Positions 13,201-18,343 of a stretch of DNA of 35,000 bases are shown here, one piece after another. The position numbers and the translations under genes were made by a program. Where the stretch lies: NCBI GenBank assembly GCA_905221605.1, contig CAJNDS010000336.1, positions 367,501 to 402,500 of the forward strand, written 5' to 3'. Within the stretch, counting starts at the first letter, position 1, and every line of letters starts with the position of its first letter. Below the pieces are notes generated by a model, which saw nothing but the letters and a program-made list of their open reading frames with translations, was not told where the DNA came from and did no database searches. The stretch comes from Symbiodinium natans. Lineage: Eukaryota; Sar; Dinophyceae; Suessiales; Symbiodiniaceae.

Positions 13201-14831
13201 CACCCTAAACCCTAAACCCTTAAACCCTTAAATCCCTAGACCCTTAGACCCTAGACCCTTAGACCCTTAGGCCCTTAGACCCTTAGACCCTTAGACCCTT
13301 AGACCCTGAGACCCTTAGACCCTTAGACCCTTAAACCCTTGGACCCTTAGACCCTTAGACCCTTAGACCCTTAGACCCTTAGACCCTTAGACCCTTAGAC
13401 CCTTAGACCCTTAGACCCTTAGACCCTTACCCTCATGAAACCCTAAACCCTAAACCCTAAACCCTAAACCCTAAACCCTAAACCCTAAACCCTAAGCCCT
13501 AAGCCCTAAGCCCTAAGCCCTAAGCCCTAAGCCCTAAGCCCTAAGCCCTACCTTAGACCCTCACGAGGCCCAGAGCCATGGCATGGCTTGGGATGGATGG
13601 AGGGGATTCAGGGTTTAGGGTGTAGGTTTTAGGGTGTAGGGTTTAGGGTTTAGGGTTTAGGGCTCAGGGTTGAGGGAAGAACTTGCAGCTCAAAATCACG
13701 GAGGGCTTCTGGGCTTTGGCGCATGTTAAGGGCTTAGGGTTCCGGATTCAACTAAGCCCTAAACCCTAAACCCTAAACCCTAAACCCTCAACCCTAAACC
13801 CTAGCCCTAAACCCTGAACCCTAAATCCTAAATCCTAAACCCTAAACCCCAGGCCGTCCTTGACGGAGACATCCGGGAACTTCCGGTGTCTCAACGTCTT
13901 CACGTGGTCCTGGGCGTGGGCAACGGACTGGGAGGTCTAGGGGGTTTAGGGTTTAGGGTTTAGGGTTTAGGGGTTAAGGGGTTAAGGGGGTCTAGGGGGT
14001 CTAGGGGGTTTAGGCTTTAGGGTTTAAGGGTTTAGGGGGTTTAGGGAGTGTAGGTTGTTAAGGGGGCCTAGGGTGTTTAGGGGGTTTGGTTTAGGGGGTT
14101 TTAGGGGGTTTTAAGGGGTTTAGGGGTTTCAGGGGCCTAGGGGGTTTAGGGGGTTTAGGGTTTAGGGTTTGGGTTTGGGGTTTGGGGTTTGGGGTTTGGG
14201 GTTTTCGTTTAGGGGTTACTATAGGGGCCTAAATAATTAGAACAGGGTTTTGGGGGTACTTACAATATGATAAGGGGACCATAAGGGAATACGATTGGTA
14301 ACTATTCCGACCCCTATATTAGTTGGGCACTTTTGGGAGAAGAAGTCTGAGGCTTCGTGGTATGTGGAGCTGGATTCTCCACACCTCGAGGGGACATGTG
14401 GAGCTCAGGGTTTAGGGCGCATCCAAAGGGAGGCTTCCTCTCGGAAAGCAGGGTTTAGGGTTTAGGGTTTCGGGTTTCGGGTTTAGGGTTTAGGGTTAGG
14501 GCCAAACACCCCAAAGCTTTCTGCAGACAGCAAAATTTTCCGGTTCTCTTTAGGGTTTAGGATTCAGGCTTTAGGGCGTAAAGTCTTTCGAGACCCTGAA
14601 CCCTAAACCTCAATTGAAAGTTCAGGAAACTCTGTCGAACCCTGAACCCTACTCCCTATGTATAAACCCTGAACCCTGAACCCCGAACTTAACCCTAAAC
14701 CCTAAACTCTAAACCCTAAACCCTAAACCCTAAACCCTAAACTCTTACCCAAAGAACCAATCCGCTTTGGCAAGCAAGGCTCTACTTCACGGTTCCAGGT
14801 GCTCTGCGCGTGGCGCACAAGGAAGATGTAC
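1249..14831 (-). CDS. partial histidine phosphatase superfamily gene, 12 exons (phosphoglycerate mutase-like)
   Basis: A spliced gene reconstructed by hand; both ends are missing. Exons in coding order: 14831-14786, 13927-13859, 10825-10746, 9367-9311, 7467-7371, 5880-5826, 5174-5102, 4655-4611, 3688-3661, 2935-2885, 1864-1817, 1290-1249. Their phases agree at all eleven joins and give about 230 codons. Family signatures appear in order: FLVRHAQSTWN (phospho-accepting His), DHPISEEGVQQTQELR, IYCSPLLRALQTAHLAL, then CILVTHSNLIK (second catalytic His). Such enzymes transfer or hydrolyse phosphate through a phosphohistidine; the substrate cannot be told. Eight donors are GC, two GA, one GT; all acceptors are AG. 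Introns run from 446 to 3033 bp and consist mainly of telomeric arrays. No stop codon or frameshift was seen inside the exons, so the gene looks intact over this part. Superfamily membership is strong; individual splice sites are inference. Confidence 0.85.
1321..1432 (+). repeat. TTTAGGG telomeric array
   Basis: Near-perfect heptamers with occasional TTCAGGG, TTTCGGG and TTTTGGG variants. It lies just upstream, in coding sense, of the exon at 1249-1290. Confidence 0.9.
1545..1805 (+). repeat. degenerate TTTAGGG/TCTTAGGG array
   Basis: Strongly decayed telomere-like DNA with TCTTAGGG and TTTTAGGG units. It lies inside the intron between the exons at 1817-1864 and 1249-1290. Confidence 0.7.
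1817..1864 (-). CDS. phosphatase exon 11, second catalytic histidine
   Basis: Reads DMTDSCILVTHSNLIK. The V-T-H-S core is the hallmark of the second active-site histidine in histidine phosphatases. Acceptor GCGAG|GAC; donor AAG|GCGCCC (GC type). The upstream exon ends CACGAG|GAGAAC, so CGAGGA is repeated at the two boundaries. Confidence 0.85.
1890..1952 (+). repeat. TTTAGGG telomeric array
   Basis: About eight heptamers immediately right of an exon, followed within 100 bp by an opposite-polarity CCCTAAA array (about 2030-2150). Confidence 0.85.
2030..2370. repeat. head-to-head telomeric arrays: CCCTAAA (2030-2150) then TTTAGGG (2221-2370)
   Basis: Two long, nearly perfect arrays of opposite polarity are separated by a unique 60-bp piece. 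Together they form an inverted repeat that could fold into a long stem as RNA or single-stranded DNA. Both lie within one phosphatase intron (2884-1865). Confidence 0.9.
2462..2579. mobile_element. palindromic MITE-like element, family M4
   Basis: The left end GTACCTACTGGTTCTTGGTA is the imperfect reverse complement of the right end (GTACTATCCTCGTGGTGCTT on the other strand). The inverted repeat continues inward to GGTACC on both sides. No coding capacity. It sits in the intron between the exons at 2885-2935 and 1817-1864. No second copy was recognised here. Confidence 0.5.
2790..2878 (+). repeat. GGTTTCA variant telomeric array
   Basis: About ten identical GGGTTTCA octamers follow a few ordinary units. 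This homogenised variant indicates local tandem amplification. It abuts the phosphatase exon ending at 2885. Confidence 0.85.
2885..2935 (-). CDS. phosphatase exon 10
   Basis: Reads VQVNERLCVLWDRLLHE, an amphipathic helix of the kind that precedes the second histidine motif. Acceptor CTGCAG|GTG. The donor is of GA type, CACGAG|GAGAAC, a class known in dinoflagellates. The intron continues almost at once into repeat DNA. Confidence 0.75.
2962..3108. mobile_element. MITE-like element, family M1, copy 1
   Basis: Terminal inverted repeats of about 28 bp: ACTTGGAGGTTCACGGCACT on the left, ACTCGGAGGTTCATGGTACT on the opposite strand at the right. The interior contains TTATAAC/GTTATAA-type inverted motifs. 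Other copies are at 6841-7074, 28916-29050 and 29781-29901. It is non-autonomous and lies in an intron, 27 bp from an exon. Confidence 0.75.
3661..3688 (-). CDS. phosphatase exon 9, a 28-bp micro-exon
   Basis: One base completes the previous codon and nine codons follow (WWSDEPESE). Acceptor GCCAG|G; donor GAG|GCAGGT, with TTTAGGG repeats (coding sense) starting 4 bp inside the intron. The joined sequence DCEEKRWWSDEPESEVQV fits the acidic loop between the two halves of such enzymes. Confidence 0.7.
3728..4112 (+). repeat. TTTAGGGG octamer array
   Basis: About 45 units, mostly the octamer TTTAGGGG rather than the heptamer, with a few TTCGGGG and TTTAGCGG variants. A second long octamer array is at about 19440-19625 and the opposite polarity form (CCCCTAAA) at 4370-4540. 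Confidence 0.9.
4320..4590 (-). repeat. CCCCTAAA/CCCTAAA array
   Basis: Octamers (4370-4540) pass into heptamers (4540-4590). Together with 3728-4112 it forms a very long inverted repeat inside one intron, between the exons at 4611-4655 and 3661-3688. Confidence 0.9.
4611..4655 (-). CDS. phosphatase exon 8
   Basis: Reads LPEERVDATDCEEK with split codons at both ends (phase 2 in, phase 2 out). Acceptor CCGAG|GCT; donor AAGCG|GCTCGG. It joins to the micro-exon as EEKRWWSDEP. Confidence 0.75.
4679..4768 (+). repeat. TTTAGGG/TTCAGGG array
   Basis: About twelve units mixing TTTAGGG and TTCAGGG, immediately upstream (coding sense) of the exon at 4611-4655. Confidence 0.85.
5102..5174 (-). CDS. 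phosphatase exon 7
   Basis: Reads HNLVNRAVHMSKALTSVKE then SDVH, a helix-rich stretch. Acceptor GCGAG|GCC; donor CACAA|GCCTCA. It joins upstream as GTEIGHNLV and downstream as VHKLPEERV, both in frame. The opposite strand is also open for part of it, but only this frame fits the phases of its neighbours. Confidence 0.7.
5826..5880 (-). CDS. phosphatase exon 6
   Basis: Reads AREHFNFVLQRDCVGTEI. It continues KLMKE of the upstream exon as KLMKEAREHFN. Acceptor CGGAG|GCGCGG; donor ATTG|GCCGCT. The 8-bp sequence GGAGGCGC occurs at both ends of the preceding intron (donor AAGGAG|GCGCCC), like a target-site duplication. On the + strand this exon has CCCTAAA on its right, an exception to the usual polarity. 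Confidence 0.8.
5924..5985 (-). repeat. CCCTAAA telomeric array
   Basis: About eight heptamers directly right of the exon at 5826-5880, within a 1.49-kb intron. Confidence 0.9.
6000..6840. other. intronic unique and degenerate DNA with short telomeric tracts
   Basis: Contains a G-run at about 6076-6090, a short CCCTAAA tract (6144-6178), a TTTAGGG/CTTAGGG tract (6301-6365) and an AT-richer unique stretch (6395-6780) without a convincing reading frame. It all lies in the intron between the exons at 7371-7467 and 5826-5880. Confidence 0.6.
6841..7074. mobile_element. MITE-like element, family M1, copy 2, with internal telomeric array
   Basis: Outer ends match the M1 inverted repeats (TACTTGGAGAGACACATGGT; the right end carries CCATGAACCTCCAG). 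Unlike the other copies it is enlarged by an internal CCCTAAA array (6966-7028) lying between its two halves. The array therefore postdates insertion of the element, or was added at a break inside it. Confidence 0.7.
7162..7360 (-). repeat. long CCCTAAA telomeric array
   Basis: About 28 nearly perfect heptamers that end about 10 bp from the phosphatase exon at 7371-7467. In coding sense the intron begins GCGCCCAAGGGGGTTTAGGG. Confidence 0.95.
7371..7467 (-). CDS. phosphatase exon 5, SPLLRALQTA motif
   Basis: Reads QIYCSPLLRALQTAHLAL then PNQEGWGTIKLMKE. The S-P-L-x-R-A-x-Q-T-A motif supplies the second conserved Arg of the histidine phosphatase active site, and this exon first identifies the gene. 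Acceptor CCAAG|GCAG; donor AAGGAG|GCGCCC. The donor side of the preceding intron reads CAGCG|GCAG, so GGCAG is duplicated at the boundaries. Confidence 0.9.
7482..7568 (+). repeat. TTTAGGG/TTTGGGG array
   Basis: About twelve units. With 7162-7360 it brackets the exon at 7371-7467 in opposite polarity. Confidence 0.9.
7670..7800. repeat. three direct repeats containing GCCACTTTG
   Basis: GCCACTTTGTTACGGAGC, or a close variant, occurs three times followed by a T/C-rich CCCTTCAA piece; unit length is about 45-60 bp. It is intronic, next to the minisatellite. Open frames through it are not coding. Confidence 0.65.
7835..8408. repeat. 20-bp minisatellite, GACCATTGCCCGCGAGTTTT
   Basis: Well-kept 20-bp units at about 8180-8395 with CACGAG/CGCGAG variation, and a shorter, decayed GACCATTTCCCGT form at 7835-8110. 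It is interrupted by a 22-G run (7913-7934). Because 20 is not a multiple of three, all frames cycle through the same peptide, which creates long open frames rich in NGQ and WSK that are artefacts. It lies in the intron between the exons at 9311-9367 and 7371-7467. Confidence 0.9.
8441..8552 (+). repeat. TTTAGGG telomeric array
   Basis: About 16 nearly perfect heptamers, intronic. Confidence 0.95.
8620..9125. other. degenerate repeat and unique intronic DNA
   Basis: Decayed TTTTAGGG units (8620-8750). At 8930-9070 a partly repeated GGGTTGGGCACTCC motif recurs three to four times at 30-37-bp spacing. Open frames on both strands here follow that repeat, and no protein family is recognised. Confidence 0.5.
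9128..9290 (-). repeat. CCCTAAA array with variants
   Basis: Heptamers and octamers with substitutions, ending about 20 bp from the exon at 9311-9367. Confidence 0.85.
9311..9367 (-). CDS. phosphatase exon 4
   Basis: Reads GEAERQRIRRFYESFLSQ with split codons at both ends. Acceptor GCCAG|GGG; donor CAGCG|GCAGCC. It joins upstream as IEQVRGEAERQ and downstream as FLSQRQIYCSPLL. This is the charged helix between the N-terminal His region and the SPLLRA motif. Confidence 0.8.
9411..9504 (+). repeat. TTTAGGG telomeric array
   Basis: About 13 perfect heptamers immediately upstream (coding sense) of the exon at 9311-9367. Confidence 0.95.
9947..10190 (-). repeat. CCCTAAA telomeric arrays
   Basis: Two blocks (9947-10038 and 10080-10190) separated by about 40 bp, the second with CCCTAAG variants. 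Intronic. The adjacent island 9855-9945 has an open minus frame but is skipped by the in-frame join of its neighbouring exons. Confidence 0.9.
10200..10560. other. degenerate C-rich telomere-like DNA and unique DNA
   Basis: Decayed CCCTAAACCCC-type sequence (10240-10450) followed by an AT-richer piece (10450-10560). No exon was recognised; the stretch lies in the intron between 10746 and 9367. Confidence 0.5.
10563..10715 (+). repeat. TTTGGGG variant array
   Basis: Three TTTAGGG units lead into about 15 TTTGGGG units (about 10585-10697), a homogenised variant block. Confidence 0.9.
10746..10825 (-). CDS. phosphatase exon 3
   Basis: Reads VWHTDHPISEEGVQQTQELR then QKIEQV. The D-x-P-x-S-x-x-G-x-x-Q-x-x-x-L pattern is the conserved element that follows the RHG-type motif in this superfamily. 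Acceptor GCGCAG|GTG; donor GTCAG|GCCAGG (GC type). Confidence 0.9.
11040..12310. other. unique intronic block around a 107-bp tandem repeat
   Basis: Largely free of telomeric units; it lies inside the 3.0-kb intron between the exons at 13859-13927 and 10746-10825. Several overlapping open frames (up to about 240 codons) run through it on both strands. They arise from the three-copy repeat at 11345-11664 and the G-run at 11288-11313, and none shows a recognisable family. It may be a decayed mobile element. Confidence 0.5.
11345..11664. repeat. three tandem copies of a 106-107-bp unit
   Basis: CAAAACACTGG recurs at 11345, 11452 and 11558, each followed by TTTTCGCCTCYTTGTACAAC-like sequence and GTCACAAGCRTCCATGCC. 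The period is not a multiple of three and the copies fall in different frames, which argues against a protein repeat. A 26-G run precedes it. Confidence 0.85.
12310..12414. mobile_element. palindromic MITE-like element, family M2, copy 1
   Basis: Inverted repeats of about 44 bp: CCTTGGCATGATCCCCCTTA on the left against CCTTGGGATGCTTCCCCTTA on the opposite strand at the right, each continuing into a TATACTAACAGTCCTTAAT-type motif. Almost the whole element is hairpin. Copy 2 is at 18171-18288; half-copies are near 31618-31662 and 34627-34660. Confidence 0.75.
12418..12478 (-). repeat. CCCTAAA telomeric array
   Basis: About eight perfect heptamers starting 4 bp after the M2 element. Confidence 0.9.
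12579..12802 (+). repeat. long TTTAGGG telomeric array
   Basis: About 30 heptamers, the first half mixed with TTGAGGG and TTTGGGG. It faces the CCCTAAA-type array 12820-13550 across a 20-bp spacer, forming a near-continuous inverted repeat. Confidence 0.95.
12820..13550 (-). repeat. 730-bp composite array: CCCTTAAA, CCCTTAGA, CCCTAAA, CCCTAAG
   Basis: The longest telomere-like block in the window. It is sectored: CCCTTAAA octamers (about 12880-13140), CCCTTAGA octamers (about 13170-13430), CCCTAAA (13438-13490) and CCCTAAG heptamers (13490-13545). Sectoring shows successive local amplification of different variants. Intronic. Confidence 0.9.
13752..13852 (-). repeat. CCCTAAA array with variants
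   Basis: Ends a few bases left of the phosphatase exon 13859-13927, so in coding sense the intron begins GACGGCCTGGGGTTTAGGGT. Confidence 0.9.
13859..13927 (-). CDS. phosphatase exon 2 (linker)
   Basis: Reads SVAHAQDHVKTLRHRKF then PDVSVK. The residues have no signature of their own. The exon is placed by its location between the RHAQ and DHPIS exons, its intact frame and the phase-0 joins at both ends. Acceptor CCCAG|TCC; donor of GA type, AAG|GACGGC. Alternatives: a slightly different start, or a missed additional exon. Confidence 0.6.
13935..14220 (+). repeat. degenerate TTTAGGG/TTTAGGGGG array
   Basis: Mixed units with extra Gs, ending in a short TTTGGGG block. It lies right of the exon 13859-13927. 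Confidence 0.8.
14226..14333. mobile_element. MITE-like element, family M3, copy 1
   Basis: Shares TAATTAGAACAGGGTTTTGG, then AGGGGACCATAAGGGAA, GGTAACTATTCCGACCCC and CCCTATATTA blocks with the copies at 28215-28312 and 32012-32118. Read on the minus strand its end is TTATTTAG|GC, like a ready-made 3' splice site. No coding capacity. Confidence 0.6.
14786..14831 (-). CDS. phosphatase exon 1 of those found, RHAQ motif
   Basis: After one base completing a codon it reads YIFLVRHAQSTWNRE. L-V-R-H-A/G-Q/E-S-x-W-N is the catalytic signature of the superfamily; the His is phosphorylated during catalysis. Acceptor ATCCAG|GTAC; donor GAA|GTAGAG, the only GT donor in this gene. The incoming phase shows that at least one more exon lies upstream (higher coordinates), which I could not identify. 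Confidence 0.85.
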
Positions 14832-14847
14832 CTGGATTCTATGAGTT

Positions 14848-14998
14848 TAGGGTTTAGGGTTTAGGGTTTAGGGTTTTAGGGTTTAGGGTTTAGGGTTTAG
14901 GGTTTAGGGTTTAGGGTTTAGGGTTTAGGGTTTAGGGTTTAGGGTTTAGGGTTTAGGGTTTCGGGTTTAGGGTTCAGGGTTCAGGGTTCAGGGTTCGG
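14848..14998 (+). repeat. TTTAGGG telomeric array
   Basis: About 20 heptamers, ending in TTCAGGG units. It lies immediately upstream (coding sense) of the RHAQ exon. Confidence 0.95.
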
Positions 14999-15554
14999 GT
15001 GATCTTGTGGGGTACTGAAGGGAGGGCGGTTCATGTGGGGGGTAGGTAGGTACATCAGGGAACCTTGGGTTACATACCTCCCTTGAACCCCTCTTCCTGA
15101 AGAACCCTACAACTCCATAGAAAAATTTGCACACACACATATATATATATATAGTTATGTATTTATTTTGTATTTAATTTGACTTGTTTAAGTGTTTTTT
15201 GATCCATGTATTTATTTTATGTCTATTACTTACATTTATATGCTAGCCCGCCTCCCCAAAAGCCCACAACACCAAAATCAGACGAGCCACAAAACCCCAA
15301 ACCAAAAACACACAAGCATTATTCTGAGAGTCTTGGAAAGAGGAAAACAAAAAACACATGCAAAAAAAAAAAACACACACACAATAAACCCAAAAAAACA
15401 ATACTTCCAAACTCTTGGCGTCAGGGGTAAGTCTCAGAATATTGTTGTTTTTCTCCTGTTGTCGTTTTCGTTTTGGCTTTTTGGTTTGGCTTTCAAGAGT
15501 CTGGAAATGATGGCTGTTTTGTTTTGTTGATTTCCAGCTTCTGTTTTCAAATAG

Positions 15555-15985
15555 AGAAATAGTGCCTGTCCCAAACCGAAGCAAATAGTGTGCTTGTTTA
15601 GATACATAATGCCTGTACAATTATTTTGTATACGAAAGAGGCTCGTGAACTATCCTAGCCTCTGTTTCATAGAATAGCCATTGCAAGAAATCGTGGTTGC
15701 GCTAGGCAATCTAGACAAAATATTGCAATGTCATCGCAAAATAATGCGTTTTCAAAGCAATTCCTTCTTTTCTAGAGGCAGTGCTGGTCCCAGGCCTGGA
15801 CAAATCGTGTGCTTTTCTGGATACATAGTGCTTGTACAAGGCAAAATGTTGAATTAATATGATAAGAAAGAGCTAGTGAACTATCTAGTTGCTTTATGTA
15901 ATCAAAGAATACCCATTGCATAAATCATAATTGTGCTAGGGAAAGTGTTGATCAAAAACTATACGGGCTACTGAAGTATCCTAGT
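15555..15985. repeat. diverged tandem duplication, about 220-230 bp per copy
   Basis: Copy 1 from about 15555 and copy 2 from about 15775 share AGTGCYKGTCCC, GATACATARTGCYTGTACAA, GTGAACTATC, CCATTGCAWRAAATC and GTTGCGCTAGG-like blocks in the same order. A further partial trace (GAAGTATCCTAGTTTAGC) begins near 15965. Divergence is high, so the duplication is old. Confidence 0.65.
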
Positions 15986-16345
15986 TTAGCAATTATTCAT
16001 GGGAGATTCACTTCATACGAATTGCATCATCATTGTACGTGATTTTCTTCACTAGAACATGAATCAAATAGCTTACCATTAGTGAGATGAGTACTGGTTA
16101 AAACAGACGACTTGGGTACTAACTTATGCACTGATTGTAAGACAAGCAGCCTTCATTACATCGAAACCTGGCCGAAGTTCTATTTGTGTATTATAGGTTC
16201 TGTCTAGAACACATAATTCGCATAGGCAAGCTTGAGTCTCCTAGAAATCGGGAGAATCTCTGGTGAAGCTTGGAATTCGGGGGTTTTCAGGTTTTCCAGG
16301 GCAAACAGTCCAATTTTGCTAGGCGATGCGTTCTTTATAAGAGCA

Positions 16346-16585
16346 ATGAATAATGCTTTTCCCAATCGAAATATTGATCAACTATGCAAATTAAATACGA
16401 ACGAGGCACGTAGTAGACTTTTTAAGTGCACCGGTGCAATATTCATTGCACAGAAGTTCAATACTCAGTATGTATTGGAATTTGTCGTATTAGCATTCGG
16501 CCCTATCTTCGCCATGTTGAGTGTCCAATGTAGGACAGCTATTGGGGCACACGCCACAACCCCCGATAAGCAAGATTTGGTATAA
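16346..16585 (+). CDS. hypothetical small protein, unrecognised
   Basis: From the first ATG the frame gives 79 codons ending in a stop; a longer 118-codon frame needs a TTG start. The residues are of mixed composition and not repeat-derived (for example FKCTGAIFIAQKFNTQYVLE), with a hydrophobic stretch around EFVVLAFGPIFAML that could be a membrane segment. No family is recognised. It sits in the AT-rich island and could be a real small gene, part of a larger spliced gene, or a relic. Confidence 0.25.
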   Translation: MNNAFPNRNIDQLCKLNTNEARSRLFKCTGAIFIAQKFNTQYVLEFVVLAFGPIFAMLSVQCRTAIGAHATTPDKQDLV

Positions 16586-16859
16586 AAATTGTAGTAGTTT
16601 TTATTGTACCTGCATGAGAGTCAGATAGCTGTATGCACAAAGTTGGGATGTTGTGTTCATGACAACTATTTATTGATTTGTATATATGTATATCTTTACA
16701 CCCATACAGGTACGTATGCGTTTATATTATATTATATATTACATTGTATTTCATTATATCATATTCGACTATATTATGATATATTATATGATGTCTGTCA
16801 GGCTCCAAACCTAGAAGCTTGAAACTACAAGTCATGTACAACCCTCAAACCTCATTGGG

Positions 16860-17165
16860 TTAAGGGTTTGGGGCTGACGTTGCTTGTGAACAAGCCCAAC
16901 AAAATGCGGCACGGCCAAAGCCCCGCGTCCAACCTGTTTGTGAGTCTCGCGCCCGACACCCGGTGATGTAGGATGCGTCCACCCCACCATCAGAAGGCAG
17001 AGAGCAAGGCGGCCGTTATACTGTCTAGGGCTTAGGGTTTAGGGTTTAGCGTTTAGGGTTTAGGGTTTAGGGTTTAGGTTTAGGGTCCTTGAAACGCCAG
17101 CCCAGGCACTTCTCGACACCGAGCCCTGTGTCGGCCTGGTGCGCGTCGAGTTGTGAGGCGGCTTT
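16860..17165. other. two unique islands with open frames, strand uncertain
   Basis: Island 16870-16972 reads LLVNKPNKMRHGQSPASNLF on the + strand and LDAGLWPCRILLGLFTSNV on the minus strand. Island 17094-17165 reads QADTGLGVEKCLGWRFKD on the minus strand and QALLDTEPCVGLVRVE on the + strand. Both have plausible splice-like ends in either direction. They are candidate exons, possibly for the missing 5' part of the phosphatase gene, but no family motif decides the strand. Confidence 0.3.
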
Positions 17166-17354
17166 GGGTTTCGGGTTTAGGGTTTAGGGTTTAGGGCTTA
17201 GGTTGTAGGGTTTGTGTAGATTTGGGCTTATAGAGTTTAGGGTTCTGGCTCCTTTTGCCGGGTCTTCTTTGAGCTCCCTATACTCTCAAGCCTCAACCTC
17301 AAACCGAAACCCTAACACATCCCCCCCCCCAAACTCATGGAAACCCCCTGTAGC

Positions 17355-17420
17355 TCCCTATACTCTTCAGCATCGCATGCAAGACATCAAGGCCATCGGT
17401 ACCCACATGTCGAGCCCCCT
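17355..17420 (+). CDS. possible plus-strand exon
   Basis: After a pyrimidine-rich ACTCTTCAG acceptor it reads HRMQDIKAIGTHMSS up to a GC donor (TCGA|GCCCCC). The minus strand is less convincing here. It would need a + strand gene in this part of the window. Isolated and unconfirmed. Confidence 0.3.
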
Positions 17421-17816
17421 TGGTCTTAGGGTTTAGGTTTCGGATTTAGAGTTGTTCTACAGGTAAGAGATTAGGGTCTTGGAGCCAGGGTGTAGGACTT
17501 AGGACTGAGTGCGTCGGGCTCACGATTTGTGAGAGCATGGTTCCAACTTCGAATTATTTGTCGATCGAATCGTGTTCATAAAGACTTGGCAGCCCAATAC
17601 CCATAGTTAAATATACTAAGGGTTCCCTGTTTGGGATTGGGCACTTTTTAAGCTAGAAGGTAACCCAGAACCAACAAAAAGTGCGACAGGGGGGGGCCGC
17701 CGGGCTACCAGGAAGTTTCACCCTAAACCCTAACCCCAAACCCTACACTCTCCGAAGGACGTTCGACCCGCTGCCCACCCAGTTCTCTCCGAAGCCGAAA
17801 CCCCAAAACCCAAAGG

Positions 17817-18060
17817 GTTTAGGCTTTAGGTTTTAGGTTTTAGGGTCTAGGGTTTACGGTTAAGGGTTTAGGGTTTAGGGTTTTTAGGGGTTTAGGGTTT
17901 CTAGGGTTTTTAGGGGTTTAGGGGCTTTAGGGGTTAAGGTTTTAGGGGTTTAGGGTTTAGGGTTCAGGGTTTAGAGGTTTAGGGTTTAGGGTTCAAGTTT
18001 AGGGTTTCGGGTTTCGGGTTTAGGGTTTAGGGTTTGGGGTTTCGTGTTTCGGGTTTAGGC
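17817..18060 (+). repeat. degenerate TTTAGGG array
   Basis: Heptamers mixed with TTTTAGGGG, TTCGGG and TTTGGGG units. Confidence 0.85.
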
Positions 18061-18170
18061 CCTACACCCCGGACCCTAAGCCCTGACCCAAAGCCCCCCC
18101 GAAGAGGTATCGCTGAGGAAGCGGCTCCCGGCATTGTGTTGCCGTTCCGGGTGCCTGGCCCACACTCCAA

Positions 18171-18288
18171 GATGTTCCCCCCCTGATACTAGCAGTCCTT
18201 CATAGGGATTAAGGACACCCTAAACCCTAAACCCTAAACCCAAAACCCTAAACCCTATTAAGGACTGCTAGTATAAGGGGGGAACATC
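18171..18288. mobile_element. MITE-like element, family M2, copy 2, with telomeric core
   Basis: Ends GATGTTCCCCCCCTGATACT and (other strand) GATGTTCCCCCCTTATACTA flank an interior CCCTAAA array (18217-18256) at the position of the M2 loop. Each arm carries AGCAGTCCTTMATAGGGATT-like sequence. It parallels M1 copy 2, whose centre also holds CCCTAAA repeats. Confidence 0.75.
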
Positions 18289-18314
18289 GCAACCCACACT
18301 TTTTGAAGGGAGCA

Positions 18315-18343
18315 AGGGTTGCGGGCTTTAAGCCCGCAACCCT
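18315..18343. repeat. near-perfect hairpin, 14-bp stem and 1-nt loop
   Basis: AGGGTTGCGGGCTT, one T, then its exact reverse complement, followed directly by CCTAAGCCTTAGGGCTTAGG, another self-complementary stretch. Function unknown; it could come from fold-back of telomere-like DNA. Confidence 0.7.

Larger units (their letters stand above)
15040..16850. other. AT-rich unique island without telomeric repeats
   Basis: About 1.8 kb with a base composition unlike the rest of the window: A/T-rich, with (CA)n(TA)n at 15131-15152 and a TATA-rich stretch at 16680-16795. It may be the 5' region of the phosphatase gene, a very long intron, or an insertion such as organellar DNA or a dead element. Open frames at 15192-15620 on both strands overlap and are low-complexity K/N- and Q/T-rich, so probably not coding. 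Confidence 0.6.

Noticed and set aside
14755-14850. Plus-strand reading PIRFGKQGSTSRFQVLCAW
   Set aside because: The minus strand encodes the RHAQSTWN catalytic motif; the + frame is its complement.
15192-15620. Three overlapping open frames of 74-125 codons
   Set aside because: Low-complexity K/N/T/H composition from A-rich DNA, opposite strands open together, no ATG at the listed + starts and no family signature.
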